The notes beneath the pieces are model-generated. The model saw only the letters and a list, made by a program, of their open reading frames with translations. It was not told the DNA's origin and made no database searches. Positions 27,657 to 36,271 of a stretch of DNA of 64,000 bases are shown here, piece by piece; position 1 is the first letter of the stretch; every line of letters begins with the position of its first letter. Both the position numbers and the translations under genes were made by a program. The DNA is from Caldimonas manganoxidans ATCC BAA-369 (GTDB lineage: Bacteria; Pseudomonadota; Gammaproteobacteria; Burkholderiales; Burkholderiaceae_C): contig NZ_KB905934.1 in the NCBI RefSeq assembly GCF_000381125.1, forward strand, positions 62,001 through 126,000, written 5' to 3'.

Positions 27657-28586
27657 GTGGAAACGAAATGGCTTGAAGACTTCGTGAGCCTGGCCGAGAC
27701 ACGCAGCTTCTCGCGCTCGGCACAGTTGCGACACGTGACACAACCGGCCTTCTCGCGCCGCATCCAAGCGCTGGAGGCATGGATCGGCGTGGACTTGGTG
27801 GACCGATCCTCGTACCCGACGCGGCTGACGCCGGCCGGAGAAACTTTTCTGGCGCAGGCCTTGGAGATTCTCGGCACGCTGCAAGCCACGCGCAACCTGA
27901 TGCGCGCGCACCGCGCCACGGGGCAGGACCTGATCGAGTTTGCCGTGCCCCACACCTTGGCCTTCACCTTCTTTCCGCATTGGATCACCCGCCTGCGCGA
28001 GCGCTTCGCGCCGATCAAGAGCCGACTGATCGCCCTCAACGTGCACGACGCGGTGCTGCGCTTGACCGAAGGCAGCTGCGATCTGCTGATTGCCTACCAC
28101 CATGCCTCGCAGCCCTTGCAGATCAACCCCGAGCGTTACGAAATGCTGACCTTGGGGGTGGAGACGCTGGCACCGTATGCCAAAGCCGGCCCGGACGGTC
28201 GGCCGCTGTTCCTGCTCACTCAGGGCACACCGCAGCGGCCCGTGCCCTTGCTCGGATATGCCGCTGGCGCCTACCTGGGCCGCCTGGTCGAATCGATCAA
28301 GCAGCGCTCGCCCGTGCCGCTGCACCTGGAAACCATTTACGAGACCGACATGGCCGAGGGCCTGAAGGCCATGGCGCTCGAAGGCCATGGGCTGGCCTTC
28401 CTGCCTGGCAGTTCGGTGCGCAAAGAAGCCCGCAGCCGACGTCTGGTCAGCGCAGCGACCGACCCGGCCCTCTATGAAGTGACCATGGACGTGCGGATTT
28501 ACCGCGAGCGCCCTGAAGCCGCCAAACATGTGCGGCCCGCGGCCCAAGCCTTGTGGGAATATCTGAAGCTGACGCATCCGGCCTGA
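27657..28586 (+). CDS. LysR-family transcriptional regulator
   Basis: A 309-residue LysR regulator with an N-terminal wHTH (METKWLEDFVSLAETRSFSR, then TQPAFSRRIQALEAWIG) and a C-terminal effector domain. It starts 28 bases after kynA and is likely co-transcribed, so it may act on kyn genes, but targets cannot be read from sequence. The GTG at 27657 has GAGGA upstream and matches the usual LysR N-terminus better than a TTG at 27648. Confidence 0.85.
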   Translation: METKWLEDFVSLAETRSFSRSAQLRHVTQPAFSRRIQALEAWIGVDLVDRSSYPTRLTPAGETFLAQALEILGTLQATRNLMRAHRATGQDLIEFAVPHTLAFTFFPHWITRLRERFAPIKSRLIALNVHDAVLRLTEGSCDLLIAYHHASQPLQINPERYEMLTLGVETLAPYAKAGPDGRPLFLLTQGTPQRPVPLLGYAAGAYLGRLVESIKQRSPVPLHLETIYETDMAEGLKAMALEGHGLAFLPGSSVRKEARSRRLVSAATDPALYEVTMDVRIYRERPEAAKHVRPAAQALWEYLKLTHPA

Positions 28587-28630
28587 TGCGGCCATCGACG
28601 AGCGCGCACGGACCACACCGAGGAGCGAGC

Positions 28631-30862
28631 ATGAGTTGGGCAGTGTTGGCAGTGGCCATCGCGGGGATCGGGTTGCTGGCGCCGGTGGTGGCCAGGATCC
28701 GTGCGTTGGCCAGCCTGCGGCTGCCCAGCCACTTGAGGCGCCGCCCCGCCCCACCGAGGCTGCAGGCGGCGATCGAGGACTTGTTCAGCCCGATCGAAGC
28801 CGAACTGGCCGAGCTGGGCTTTCGCTTCTCCCATGCGGCGCAAGCGCTGGCCACCCCCAGCGAATGGACCCCCTGGCAGCCGATACGGGTATTTCGCCAC
28901 TTCCACTTCCCCATCGTCGCGCAGCTGACCGGCCCCAGCCTGCCGGAGTTGCCCAATGTGCCCATCCTGAGCTTGCTGGCCGAATTGAAAGACGGGCCGA
29001 TGGTGCTCACCTCGAACGTGCCGATGCATTTGTTCCCGGCCGATCCCAAGGTGCAGCGCCTCGCAGGCGACAGCTTCCCGTCGGTGAAAGACCAGTATGC
29101 AGCCCAGCTCGATGCCATGCGCGCCGAAGGCTTGCAGGACTTCCTGCCCTGGGGCGACCCCGAGGACATCGAGGCCCGGCTCGGGGCCTATGAGCAGCGC
29201 TGCCTGCAGGCTGTGGTGCAAGCCGGTTGGTGCGAGCCCGAAGGCGAGTCCTTGCGCATCGCACCGCGCAAGCTGCCGGCTCTGGGGTATTTCCTGACCC
29301 GCCAGATCAAGCGCCTGGTGCACACCCTCCAGCAACTGCCGCCGCAGTCGCCGGCGCGAAAGACCTCGGCGCCGCTGGAGCGCAGCCTGATGCTCTACAT
29401 CGCCACGCATGCGCGGCCCAAGCACAGCCCTCCTGCGGTGGTGCAGTGGACGCTGTACGGCCTGAGCCTCGCGCTGTGCCTCGTGCTCGGAGGAGGGCTG
29501 TTGGGCTGGCCCTTCGCGGGTCTGCTGCTGGTGGTCATTGCGCTGCACGAAGCTGGCCACTATCTGGCCCTGCGCGCTCTGGGCTACCGCCACATGCAGA
29601 TGCTGATGCTGCCACTGATCGGTGGCGTGGCCTTCGGCGAGTCGAGTCACCCCCCTGCCTGGCACCGAGTCATCGTGAGCCTGGCCGGCCCGCTGCCGGG
29701 CTTGCTGCTGGGCGCTGCGCTGCTTGGCTGGCCGCCGGCACGCCCCGAGCTCGTGCAACTGGGCTGGCTCCTGTTGCTGGTCAATGCCTTGAACCTGCTG
29801 CCCTTGCACCCCTTCGATGGCGGGCGCGTCCTCGAAGCCCTGCTGCCGGCGCGCCATGTGGTGGTGCGCATCGCGCTGGAAGGCTTGGCCGTGCTGGGTC
29901 TGCTGGCGCTGTGGTGGTTCGTCGGCTGGACCATCGCCTGGGCGCTGATCCTGCTCAAAGCGCTGAGCTGGCGAGGTCTGTGGCGCCAAATGCGCTTCGA
30001 GCGGCTCTATGCCCGCACGGCCCGCGCGCGCAAGCCCGCCGATGCTCGCGCCCTGGCACGACTGGCGTTCCAAACCCTGGAGCGAGTGGTGCCTGCCCGG
30101 GCCTCGCTGCGGCAGCGCATCGGCATGGTCGACGAGTTGATCACCCAGCTGAGGTCACGGCCCCTGAAGGGCCCTTGGGCGCTGGGCGTGGCGGCCCTTC
30201 ATCTGGCCGCGCTGGCCTTGCCTTTGGCCCTTGGCCCGCAGCTGGTGCAGGTCGGCCGCGCCGCCTTCATGAGCGAACCCGAACGGCAGGCGCTGCGCTC
30301 ACGAGAGCACGAAGCCTTGGTGCGTCAGTGGAGCGTGGGTGAGCTGGTCTTGGCACTGTCACCGACCGATCCCACCGCCCGCCACGCGGCCACGCCTTTG
30401 GGCCTGGCCACCTTGCAACAGCGCCTGGGCGCCTCCCTGCCCACGGAGCTGATCGAGGTGTATCGCACGCGCGATGGCTTGAGCGTCGATCCCTGGCTGC
30501 AGCTGGCGCCCATCGGCGACGTCCTCCCGTTGCGCCAGAGCCGACCGCGTTTGGCTGCACGACTTGCGCCACAGCAGTCCCCCGATGGCAGCCCCACCCG
30601 CGCCAAGATCGTCGTCGAATGCGCCTCGGCCCCCGGCTTGCCCTGTGAAGTCCGTATCGACGAGGTCTTGGGCTGGTGGCACGTGGGTCACATCGAGGGC
30701 CAGCCCTTGTTGTTGATGCCCGGCCGCGACGGGGCCACGGCGCATTGGGTCCGCTTGGACATCGAGGCTTTGCGGGTGCACCCGCAGGCGTCTTTGCGCG
30801 AGCTGTTGTCGCAAGCCTATCTGCGCCTGCACCCCGCGAGCCCTGCCCCCAAGCCTCGATGA
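28631..30862 (+). CDS. M50-type membrane metalloprotease fused to a C-terminal SUKH-like domain
   Basis: A 743-residue protein of unknown role. It starts with one hydrophobic helix and a soluble region of about 240 residues. A multi-pass membrane unit follows, with HEAGH at residues 306-310 and HPFDGGRV containing D396, the metal ligands of site-2 proteases (M50). After helices to about residue 540 a soluble tail from about 585 shows LQQRLGASLPTELIEVYRTR, then APIGDVLPL and a final SLRELLSQAY helix, the pattern of a SUKH/SMI1-KNR4 domain. The ATG at 28631 follows GAGGAGCGAGC. It is not obviously in an operon with its neighbours. The SUKH call is inference from pattern. Confidence 0.75.
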   Translation: MSWAVLAVAIAGIGLLAPVVARIRALASLRLPSHLRRRPAPPRLQAAIEDLFSPIEAELAELGFRFSHAAQALATPSEWTPWQPIRVFRHFHFPIVAQLTGPSLPELPNVPILSLLAELKDGPMVLTSNVPMHLFPADPKVQRLAGDSFPSVKDQYAAQLDAMRAEGLQDFLPWGDPEDIEARLGAYEQRCLQAVVQAGWCEPEGESLRIAPRKLPALGYFLTRQIKRLVHTLQQLPPQSPARKTSAPLERSLMLYIATHARPKHSPPAVVQWTLYGLSLALCLVLGGGLLGWPFAGLLLVVIALHEAGHYLALRALGYRHMQMLMLPLIGGVAFGESSHPPAWHRVIVSLAGPLPGLLLGAALLGWPPARPELVQLGWLLLLVNALNLLPLHPFDGGRVLEALLPARHVVVRIALEGLAVLGLLALWWFVGWTIAWALILLKALSWRGLWRQMRFERLYARTARARKPADARALARLAFQTLERVVPARASLRQRIGMVDELITQLRSRPLKGPWALGVAALHLAALALPLALGPQLVQVGRAAFMSEPERQALRSREHEALVRQWSVGELVLALSPTDPTARHAATPLGLATLQQRLGASLPTELIEVYRTRDGLSVDPWLQLAPIGDVLPLRQSRPRLAARLAPQQSPDGSPTRAKIVVECASAPGLPCEVRIDEVLGWWHVGHIEGQPLLLMPGRDGATAHWVRLDIEALRVHPQASLRELLSQAYLRLHPASPAPKPR

Positions 30863-30895
30863 GCGCATCCCCGCAGGCACGTGTTCGCGCTTCGG

Positions 30896-30901
30896 TATAC
30901 T
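30896..30901 (+). promoter_or_regulatory. Possible -10 element upstream of the glutamate-type transporter genes
   Basis: TATACT occurs in the 177-base gap after the protease gene, 139 bases before the first binding-protein gene. No clear -35 stands in front of it. This gap otherwise shows no gene or strong structure. Confidence 0.3.
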
Positions 30902-31039
30902 GCGCGCGATCGACCGTTGTCCGTGGCTGCCGAGCAAAGTCGGGGCCCCTGTATCGGCCGCTAGCCCCCAGAACGGGTCAACCTCCATCACCATCCGCGC
31001 TGGCGCGCTTTCTCGTCTTCCACTCTTACGCGTGACGCT

Positions 31040-31936
31040 ATGACTTGCCGTCGTTTGTGGCTGGCCGCATGCCTGCTCGGTGCCTGGTTGAGCCCCGCCA
31101 TGGGTGCCGAGTCTCATCCGGTGCTCGACCGCATCGCCCAGCGGGGACACATCGTCATTGCCCACCGGGAATCGTCGGTGCCGCTGTCCTATGTGGATGC
31201 CAAGGGGCAAGCGCTGGGCTATGCGGTGGATCTTTGCCTGCGCATCGCCGAAGCGGTGCGCAAAGCCTTGGACCTGAAGTCCTTGGGGGTGCAGTACCAC
31301 CTGGTGACCCCGGCCAATCGCATGGCCGCCATCATCGAAGGCCAAGCCGATCTGGAATGTGGTTCGACCACCAACAACGCCGAACGCCGCAAAAGCGTGG
31401 CCTTCACGGTGCCCCACTACATCACCGGAGCGCGCTATCTCGTGCGAGCCGACAGCCCGATCGACGATCTCAACGGCTTCGGCGGCAAGCGTCTGGTCTC
31501 GACCAAGGGCACCACGCCGATGCGGGCCATCGACCAAGCCAACCGTGAACGGCTGCTGCGCATAACGATTCTGGAAGCGGCCGACCATGCTCAAGCTTTG
31601 CAAATGGTGGAGCAAGGCCAGGCCGACGGTTTTGCCATGGACGATGTCTTGCTCTACGGCTTGATTGCCTCGGCGCCGGACCCGTCCCGCTTCAAAGTGG
31701 TGGGCAAGTTTCTGACCATCGAGCCGCTGGCCATCATGCTCAGCAAAGACGACCCGGCGTTCAAGCAGATCGTCGATGCCGAGATGCGCCGCCTGATTCT
31801 GTCCGGCGAAGCGCAGCGCATCTACGACAAGTGGTTCATGCGGCCCATCCCGCCCAAAGGGCAGAACCTGAACGTGCCGATGAGCTATTTGCTCAAGGAT
31901 TTCTGGAAATACCCCACGGACCAAGTGCCGTTTTGA
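31040..31936 (+). CDS. GltI-like periplasmic amino acid binding protein (first copy)
   Basis: A 298-residue precursor with a signal peptide ending near AMG-A (residue 23). The mature domain reads RESSVPLSYVD, then LECGSTTNNAERRK near residues 110-123, the motif of glutamate/aspartate binding proteins (DEBP). It resembles the next gene throughout, apart from the signal sequence and a shorter tail, so this is a tandem duplicate. It likely supplies the ABC importer encoded downstream, perhaps with different ligand preference. The ATG at 31040 is the first start after the promoter-like region. Confidence 0.85.
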   Translation: MTCRRLWLAACLLGAWLSPAMGAESHPVLDRIAQRGHIVIAHRESSVPLSYVDAKGQALGYAVDLCLRIAEAVRKALDLKSLGVQYHLVTPANRMAAIIEGQADLECGSTTNNAERRKSVAFTVPHYITGARYLVRADSPIDDLNGFGGKRLVSTKGTTPMRAIDQANRERLLRITILEAADHAQALQMVEQGQADGFAMDDVLLYGLIASAPDPSRFKVVGKFLTIEPLAIMLSKDDPAFKQIVDAEMRRLILSGEAQRIYDKWFMRPIPPKGQNLNVPMSYLLKDFWKYPTDQVPF

Positions 31937-32024
31937 GGCGATCGGGCCGAGGCGCATCACATCGCCAAGGCACTGACGCCTTTGTCTGGCCCTCACGGGC
32001 TTTTCCCTTGATTGGAGACTGTCG

Positions 32025-32915
32025 ATGAAGAAGTCGCTGCTGACCGTTGCAGCCCTCGTCCTGGCCCTGGGCGCCGCCCAGGCCGACACGCTGAAAAAAA
32101 TCAAAGACACCGGCAAAGTCGTGATGGGCGTGCGTGACTCGTCCATCCCGCTGTCTTACACCCTTGGTGGCGGTAAGTACACCGGCTACCATGTCGAGTT
32201 GTGCGAACGAGTGCTGGCGGACATCGGCAAGCAATTGGGCATCAAGCCCACCATCGAGTACACCCCCGTGACCTCGCAGAACCGCATTCCGCTGGTGCAA
32301 AACGGCACGGTGGACATCGAATGCGGCTCGACCACCAACAACCGCGCGCGGCAAGAACAGGTGGCCTTTGCGTTGACCACTTATGTGACCGAAGTCCGCA
32401 TGGCCGTCAACACGAAGTCCAACATCGACTCCATCGCCGACTTGGACCGCCGTACCGTGGTGACCACCACCGGGACCACCTCGGTGCAGCACCTGCGTCG
32501 CCACAAGCGCGCCGAAAACATCCAGTTCAATGAGATCCTCGGCAAAGACCATGCCGACTCCTTCCTGATTCTGGAGTCCGGCCGTGCACACGCGTTCGTG
32601 ATGGACGACAACCTGCTTGCGGGCTTGATCGCCAATTCGCGCAACCCGGCGGACTTCAAAATCGTTGGCGAGGTGCTGTCGGTCGAGCCCATCGCCATCA
32701 TGCTGCGCAAGGACGATCCGGCCTTCAAGAAGGCAGTGGACGACTCGATCCGCGGCTTGATGAAGAGCGGGGAACTCACCAAGCTTTACAACAAGTGGTT
32801 CACCCAACCCATCCCGCCGAAGAACGTCAACGTCAACCTGCCCATGGGCGACACGTTGAAGGCGCTGTTCGCCAACCCCAACGACAACCCGATGGAGTCG
32901 TACGCGGCGAAGTAA
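32025..32915 (+). CDS. gltI: Glutamate/aspartate ABC transporter binding protein (second copy)
   Basis: A 296-residue precursor with a signal peptide (AQA-D, about residue 22). The domain shows RDSSIPLSYTLGG and IECGSTTNNRARQEQ, matching DEBP/GltI, and ends in WFTQPIPPKNVNVNLPMGD. GGAGA lies 6 bases before the ATG. It is followed by a hairpin and then by two permease genes and an ATPase gene, so it is the probable main binding protein of that importer. Confidence 0.9.
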   Translation: MKKSLLTVAALVLALGAAQADTLKKIKDTGKVVMGVRDSSIPLSYTLGGGKYTGYHVELCERVLADIGKQLGIKPTIEYTPVTSQNRIPLVQNGTVDIECGSTTNNRARQEQVAFALTTYVTEVRMAVNTKSNIDSIADLDRRTVVTTTGTTSVQHLRRHKRAENIQFNEILGKDHADSFLILESGRAHAFVMDDNLLAGLIANSRNPADFKIVGEVLSVEPIAIMLRKDDPAFKKAVDDSIRGLMKSGELTKLYNKWFTQPIPPKNVNVNLPMGDTLKALFANPNDNPMESYAAK

Positions 32916-32942
32916 GCCCCGGCACGGCTTCGGCTCAACGCG

Positions 32943-32972
32943 CGGCCCGCCTTCTTGGCGGGCCGTTGTCTT
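32943..32972 (+). terminator. Hairpin between binding-protein and permease genes
   Basis: CGGCCCGCC (32943-32951) pairs with GGCGGGCCG (32957-32965) around TTCTT and is followed by TTGTCTT. The 9-bp stem resembles an intrinsic terminator. Inside an importer operon it would let more binding protein than permease be made; that reading is inference. Confidence 0.6.
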
Positions 32973-33036
32973 GCACGCTGCTCGACCCTGGCGTGGCGCT
33001 TGCGGCGCGATGCGCGGGGGTCGTGGAGACTGGACT

Positions 33037-33783
33037 ATGGCATATCAATGGGACTGGCAGGTCTTTTGCCGTGACACCTTGGACAACACCATCGTGTCCG
33101 GCTGTTTCGGCCAGGACGGCGGCCACACCTACCTGGATTGGATGATCTCGGCATGGGGCTGGACTCTCGCCGTGGCTGGCTGTGGCTGGCTCATCGCCCT
33201 GATGGCCGGCATCGTGGTGGGCACCCTGCGCACCACCGGCCCCCGGTGGATTCAATGGGCAGCCACCGCCTGGGTGGAGCTGTTTCGCAACATTCCACTG
33301 TTGGTGCAAATCTTCATGTGGTATCACGTGGTGCCCGCCTTGGTGCCCGCGATGCGTGAGGTGTCGCCTTTCGTGCTGGTCATCGTCGGCTTGGGTCTGT
33401 TCACCTCGGCACGCGTGGCCGAGCAAGTGCGCGCGGGCATCCAGGCGTTGCCGCGGGGTCAAGTCATGGCCGGCGCCGCCCTGGGGTTGACGACGGTGCA
33501 AACCTACCGTTACGTGATCCTGCCGATGGCCTTGCGGTTGGTGCTGCCGCCTTTGACTTCCGAGGCCATGAACATCATCAAAAACTCCTCGGTGGCCTTT
33601 GCGGTGTCGATCGCTGAGCTGACCTTGTTTGCGATGCAAGCACAGGAAGAAACCTCCCGAGGCATCGAGATCTACCTGGGCGTGACCGCGCTTTACGTCG
33701 TCTCGGCCTTCGGCGTCAACCAATTCATGGGCTGGTTGGAGCGCCGTGTTCGCGTTCCTGGTTTGGTGGGAGCCGGCAAATGA
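33037..33783 (+). CDS. gltJ: Glutamate/aspartate ABC transporter permease GltJ
   Basis: A 248-residue inner-membrane subunit with five or six helices and an EAA-like loop (EQVRAGIQALPRGQVMAGAA, then LGLT) near residues 129-152. The HisM/GltJ family fold and the family segment ELFRNIPLLVQIFMWY fit. The ATG at 33037 is preceded by GGAGA; the upstream frame to 32971 is not conserved. gltK begins in an overlapping ATGA. Confidence 0.9.
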   Translation: MAYQWDWQVFCRDTLDNTIVSGCFGQDGGHTYLDWMISAWGWTLAVAGCGWLIALMAGIVVGTLRTTGPRWIQWAATAWVELFRNIPLLVQIFMWYHVVPALVPAMREVSPFVLVIVGLGLFTSARVAEQVRAGIQALPRGQVMAGAALGLTTVQTYRYVILPMALRLVLPPLTSEAMNIIKNSSVAFAVSIAELTLFAMQAQEETSRGIEIYLGVTALYVVSAFGVNQFMGWLERRVRVPGLVGAGK

Positions 33784-34448
33784 TCACGCTGGATTGGTCG
33801 TTCTACAACTGGGATCTCATCAGCCAGTTCGTGTGGAAAGGTCTGCTGTTCAGCATCGAGCTGACCTTGGTGGCCATGGTCGGCGGCATCGTCTTGGGCA
33901 CCGTGCTGGCCCTGATGCGTTTGTCCGGCCGGGCTTGGCTGGCCGTGCCGGCCACCATCTACGTCAATGGCATGCGGTCCATCCCGCTGGTGATGGTGAT
34001 CCTGTGGTTTTTCCTCTTGATGCCTTTCGTGCTGGGGCGTCCCATCGGGGCCGAACTGTCGGCAGTGATCACTTTCACCTTGTTCGAGGCCGCCTACTAT
34101 TCGGAAATCATGCGGGCGGGGATTCAGTCCATTCCACGCGGGCAGGTCTACGCCGGCCAGGCCATGGGCTTGACCTATGCCCAAAACATGCGCTTCGTGA
34201 TCCTGCCGCAGGCCTTGCGCAACATGCTGCCGGTGTTGCTGACGCAAACCATCATCCTGTTCCAGGACACCTCGCTGGTCTACGCCATCGGCGCGTATGA
34301 CATGCTCAAAGGCTTCGAGACCGCGGGCAAGAACCTGGGGCGCCCGGTCGAAGCGTATTTGTCCGCGGCGGTGCTGTATTTCGTGATCTGCTTTGCGCTG
34401 TCGCAGTGGGTCAAGCGGCTTCAGAAGAAAATCGCCATCGTGCGCTGA
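33780..34448 (+). CDS. gltK: Glutamate/aspartate ABC transporter permease GltK
   Basis: A 222-residue permease paralogous to GltJ with the loop MRAGIQSIPRGQVYAGQAMG near residues 110-129 and the GltK-type segment YVNGMRSIPLVMVILWFFLL. The two permeases form the membrane pore. ATG overlaps the gltJ stop, and gltL follows after 30 bases. Confidence 0.9.
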   Translation: MITLDWSFYNWDLISQFVWKGLLFSIELTLVAMVGGIVLGTVLALMRLSGRAWLAVPATIYVNGMRSIPLVMVILWFFLLMPFVLGRPIGAELSAVITFTLFEAAYYSEIMRAGIQSIPRGQVYAGQAMGLTYAQNMRFVILPQALRNMLPVLLTQTIILFQDTSLVYAIGAYDMLKGFETAGKNLGRPVEAYLSAAVLYFVICFALSQWVKRLQKKIAIVR

Positions 34449-34478
34449 GCGCGATGCCTTTGCAGGAGAGACGACATC

Positions 34479-35222
34479 ATGTCGGCAATGATCGAAATCA
34501 AGAACGTCAGCAAGTGGTATGGCAACTTCCAGGTGCTGACCGACTGCACCACCACCGTCAACAAGGGCGAAGTGGTGGTGGTCTGCGGCCCATCAGGCTC
34601 GGGCAAGTCCACACTGATCAAAACTGTCAATGCCCTGGAGCCCATCCAGAAAGGCGAGATCCTGGTCGATGGGGTGGCCGTCAACGACCCCAAGACCAAC
34701 CTGCCCAAGCTGCGCTCGCGCGTGGGCATGGTGTTCCAGCACTTCGAGCTCTTCCCGCACCTGTCGGTGACCGACAACCTCACGCTGGCGCAGGTCAAGG
34801 TCTTGGGTCGCAGCAAGGACGAAGCGCGCGAGCGTGGCTTGAAGATGCTCGACCGCGTGGGCCTGATGGCTCACAAGGACAAGTTTCCCGGCCAGCTCTC
34901 GGGGGGGCAGCAACAGCGTGTGGCCATTGCTCGCGCGCTGAGCATGGACCCGATCGTGATGCTCTTCGATGAACCCACCTCGGCGCTCGACCCCGAGATG
35001 GTTGGCGAGGTGCTCGATGTGATGGTGCAACTCGCACAGGAAGGCATGACCATGATGTGCGTCACGCACGAGATGGGCTTTGCGCGCAAGGTCAGCCACC
35101 GCGTGATCTTCATGGACCAGGGGCGCATTCTGGAAGACTGCGCCAAGGACGACTTCTTCGGTCAGCCCGAACGCCGCACACCGCGCGCGCGGGAGTTCCT
35201 CTCGAAGATCCTGCAGCACTGA
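34479..35222 (+). CDS. gltL: Glutamate/aspartate ABC transporter ATP-binding protein GltL
   Basis: A 247-residue ATPase with Walker [10 protein letters not shown] near residues 38-46, the signature [15 protein letters not shown] near 142-156, and Walker [15 protein letters not shown]. The D-loop and H-loop (CVTHEMGFA) follow. It powers the importer with the genes just upstream. An exact palindrome of 8+8 bases downstream may end the transcript. Confidence 0.93.
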   Translation: MSAMIEIKNVSKWYGNFQVLTDCTTTVNKGEVVVVCGPSGSGKSTLIKTVNALEPIQKGEILVDGVAVNDPKTNLPKLRSRVGMVFQHFELFPHLSVTDNLTLAQVKVLGRSKDEARERGLKMLDRVGLMAHKDKFPGQLSGGQQQRVAIARALSMDPIVMLFDEPTSALDPEMVGEVLDVMVQLAQEGMTMMCVTHEMGFARKVSHRVIFMDQGRILEDCAKDDFFGQPERRTPRAREFLSKILQH

Positions 35223-35229
35223 GCGGCCC

Positions 35230-35249
35230 GTGGCGCCGCGTGGCGCCAC
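35230..35249. terminator. Hairpin between convergent gltL and an IclR regulator
   Basis: GTGGCGCC and GGCGCCAC (35230-35237, 35242-35249) form a perfect 8-bp stem around GCGT. It lies just after the gltL stop and before the end of the convergent IclR gene. Without a T tract it is at best a weak bidirectional terminator. Confidence 0.45.
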
Positions 35250-35265
35250 AGCCGGCAGGCCCGGG

Positions 35266-36054
35266 CTACAGCAAGTTGCGCACCTGGGCCTGCACTTGCA
35301 GCAAGGCAGGCAGGCAGCGATCCTGCAGCTCGCTCATCGACATGCGTGCGGCATGCACACTGACGTTGATCGCCGCCACCGTATCGCCGCGCAGGTTGCG
35401 CAAAGGCACGGACAGCGTGCGCAGGCCCAGCTCCAGTTCTTGATCGACCGCGGCAAAGCCCTGGGCGCGGGCCCGGGCGATTTCGATGCGCAGCCGGTCT
35501 TTGTGCGTGATGGTGTGCGGCGTGAGCGGCTCGAGCCGCTGCTCGTCCAGCCAGGCATCGACCTTCTCCTGCGGCAAAGCCGCCAGCAACACGCGGCCAT
35601 TGGCAGTGCAGTAAGCCGGCACACGCGTGCCCGGCTGCAGCGTGGCCGACACCACCCGACCGGCGGTGGTGGCCGCAATGCAGATGACATCGTTGCGATC
35701 CAGCACCCCGGCGGAGGACGCCTCTTGCAGCGCATGCGCCAGCTTGTGCAACTGTGGATGCACGATGCGCGGCAGTCGGGCCGAATGGATGTAGGACTGG
35801 CCCAGGCGCAGCACCTTGGGCGTGATGGAGAACATGCGCCCGTCGTAGGCCACATAGCCCAGGTGGGTCAGCGTCAGCAGATAGCGCCGCGCCGCCGCAC
35901 GGGTCAAGCCGGTGCGCTGAGCCACTTCGGTCATCGACAGGCGTGACTGCTCTTGATCGAAAGCCTCGATCACCGCCAAGCCCTTTTCCAGCCCCGCGAT
36001 GAAATCGCGCTTTTGCACTTGAAACTCAGGCCCGGACATGGCTGTGAGCGACAT
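35266..36054 (-). CDS. IclR-family regulator next to pcaB
   Basis: A 262-residue IclR regulator. The wHTH lies near residues 15-75 (FIAGLEKGLAVIEAFDQEQS, TEVAQRTGLTRAAARRYLLT), and the effector domain has the IclR segments RVPAYCTANGRVLLAAL and INVSVHAARMSM. The PobR/PcaU/PcaR group includes regulators of protocatechuate and beta-ketoadipate genes, and the divergent position to pcaB-pcaCD supports that role; the true effector is unknown. ATG at 36054 is preceded by AAAGGGG. It is the second of three IclR genes in this island. Confidence 0.85.
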   Translation of the reverse strand: MSLTAMSGPEFQVQKRDFIAGLEKGLAVIEAFDQEQSRLSMTEVAQRTGLTRAAARRYLLTLTHLGYVAYDGRMFSITPKVLRLGQSYIHSARLPRIVHPQLHKLAHALQEASSAGVLDRNDVICIAATTAGRVVSATLQPGTRVPAYCTANGRVLLAALPQEKVDAWLDEQRLEPLTPHTITHKDRLRIEIARARAQGFAAVDQELELGLRTLSVPLRNLRGDTVAAINVSVHAARMSMSELQDRCLPALLQVQAQVRNLL

Positions 36055-36170
36055 CGTTGCCCCTTTCTGATGACCACACATCGCGCGCTTGCCGCACACA
36101 AGGATCGATCACCGCATCCTTCGGCACGGAAGGCTTGTTCTGCGCGGCAATATAGCCTAGATTGCCTGTC

Positions 36171-36187
36171 GTTGTTCGTTCAACAAC
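36171..36187. promoter_or_regulatory. Candidate IclR operator between the regulator gene and pcaB
   Basis: GTTGTT and AACAAC flank CGTTC as a perfect 6-5-6 inverted repeat in the 217-base divergent spacer, 85 bases before pcaB. It is the only clear dyad there. Whether the neighbouring IclR protein binds it is inference. The rest of the spacer shows no gene. Confidence 0.45.
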
Positions 36188-36271
36188 CAACAGTGCGACT
36201 ATCGCCCTGATTGAAAATCTCTAAACCCCTGCCGTCGTGCCGCGCACGGCCGCGGCGACGGCCCTCACCTC

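Noticed and set aside
30863-31039. A short gene in the spacer before the first binding-protein gene
   Set aside because: Small open frames exist there but none has a ribosome binding site with a conserved-looking product; only a weak -10 is noted.
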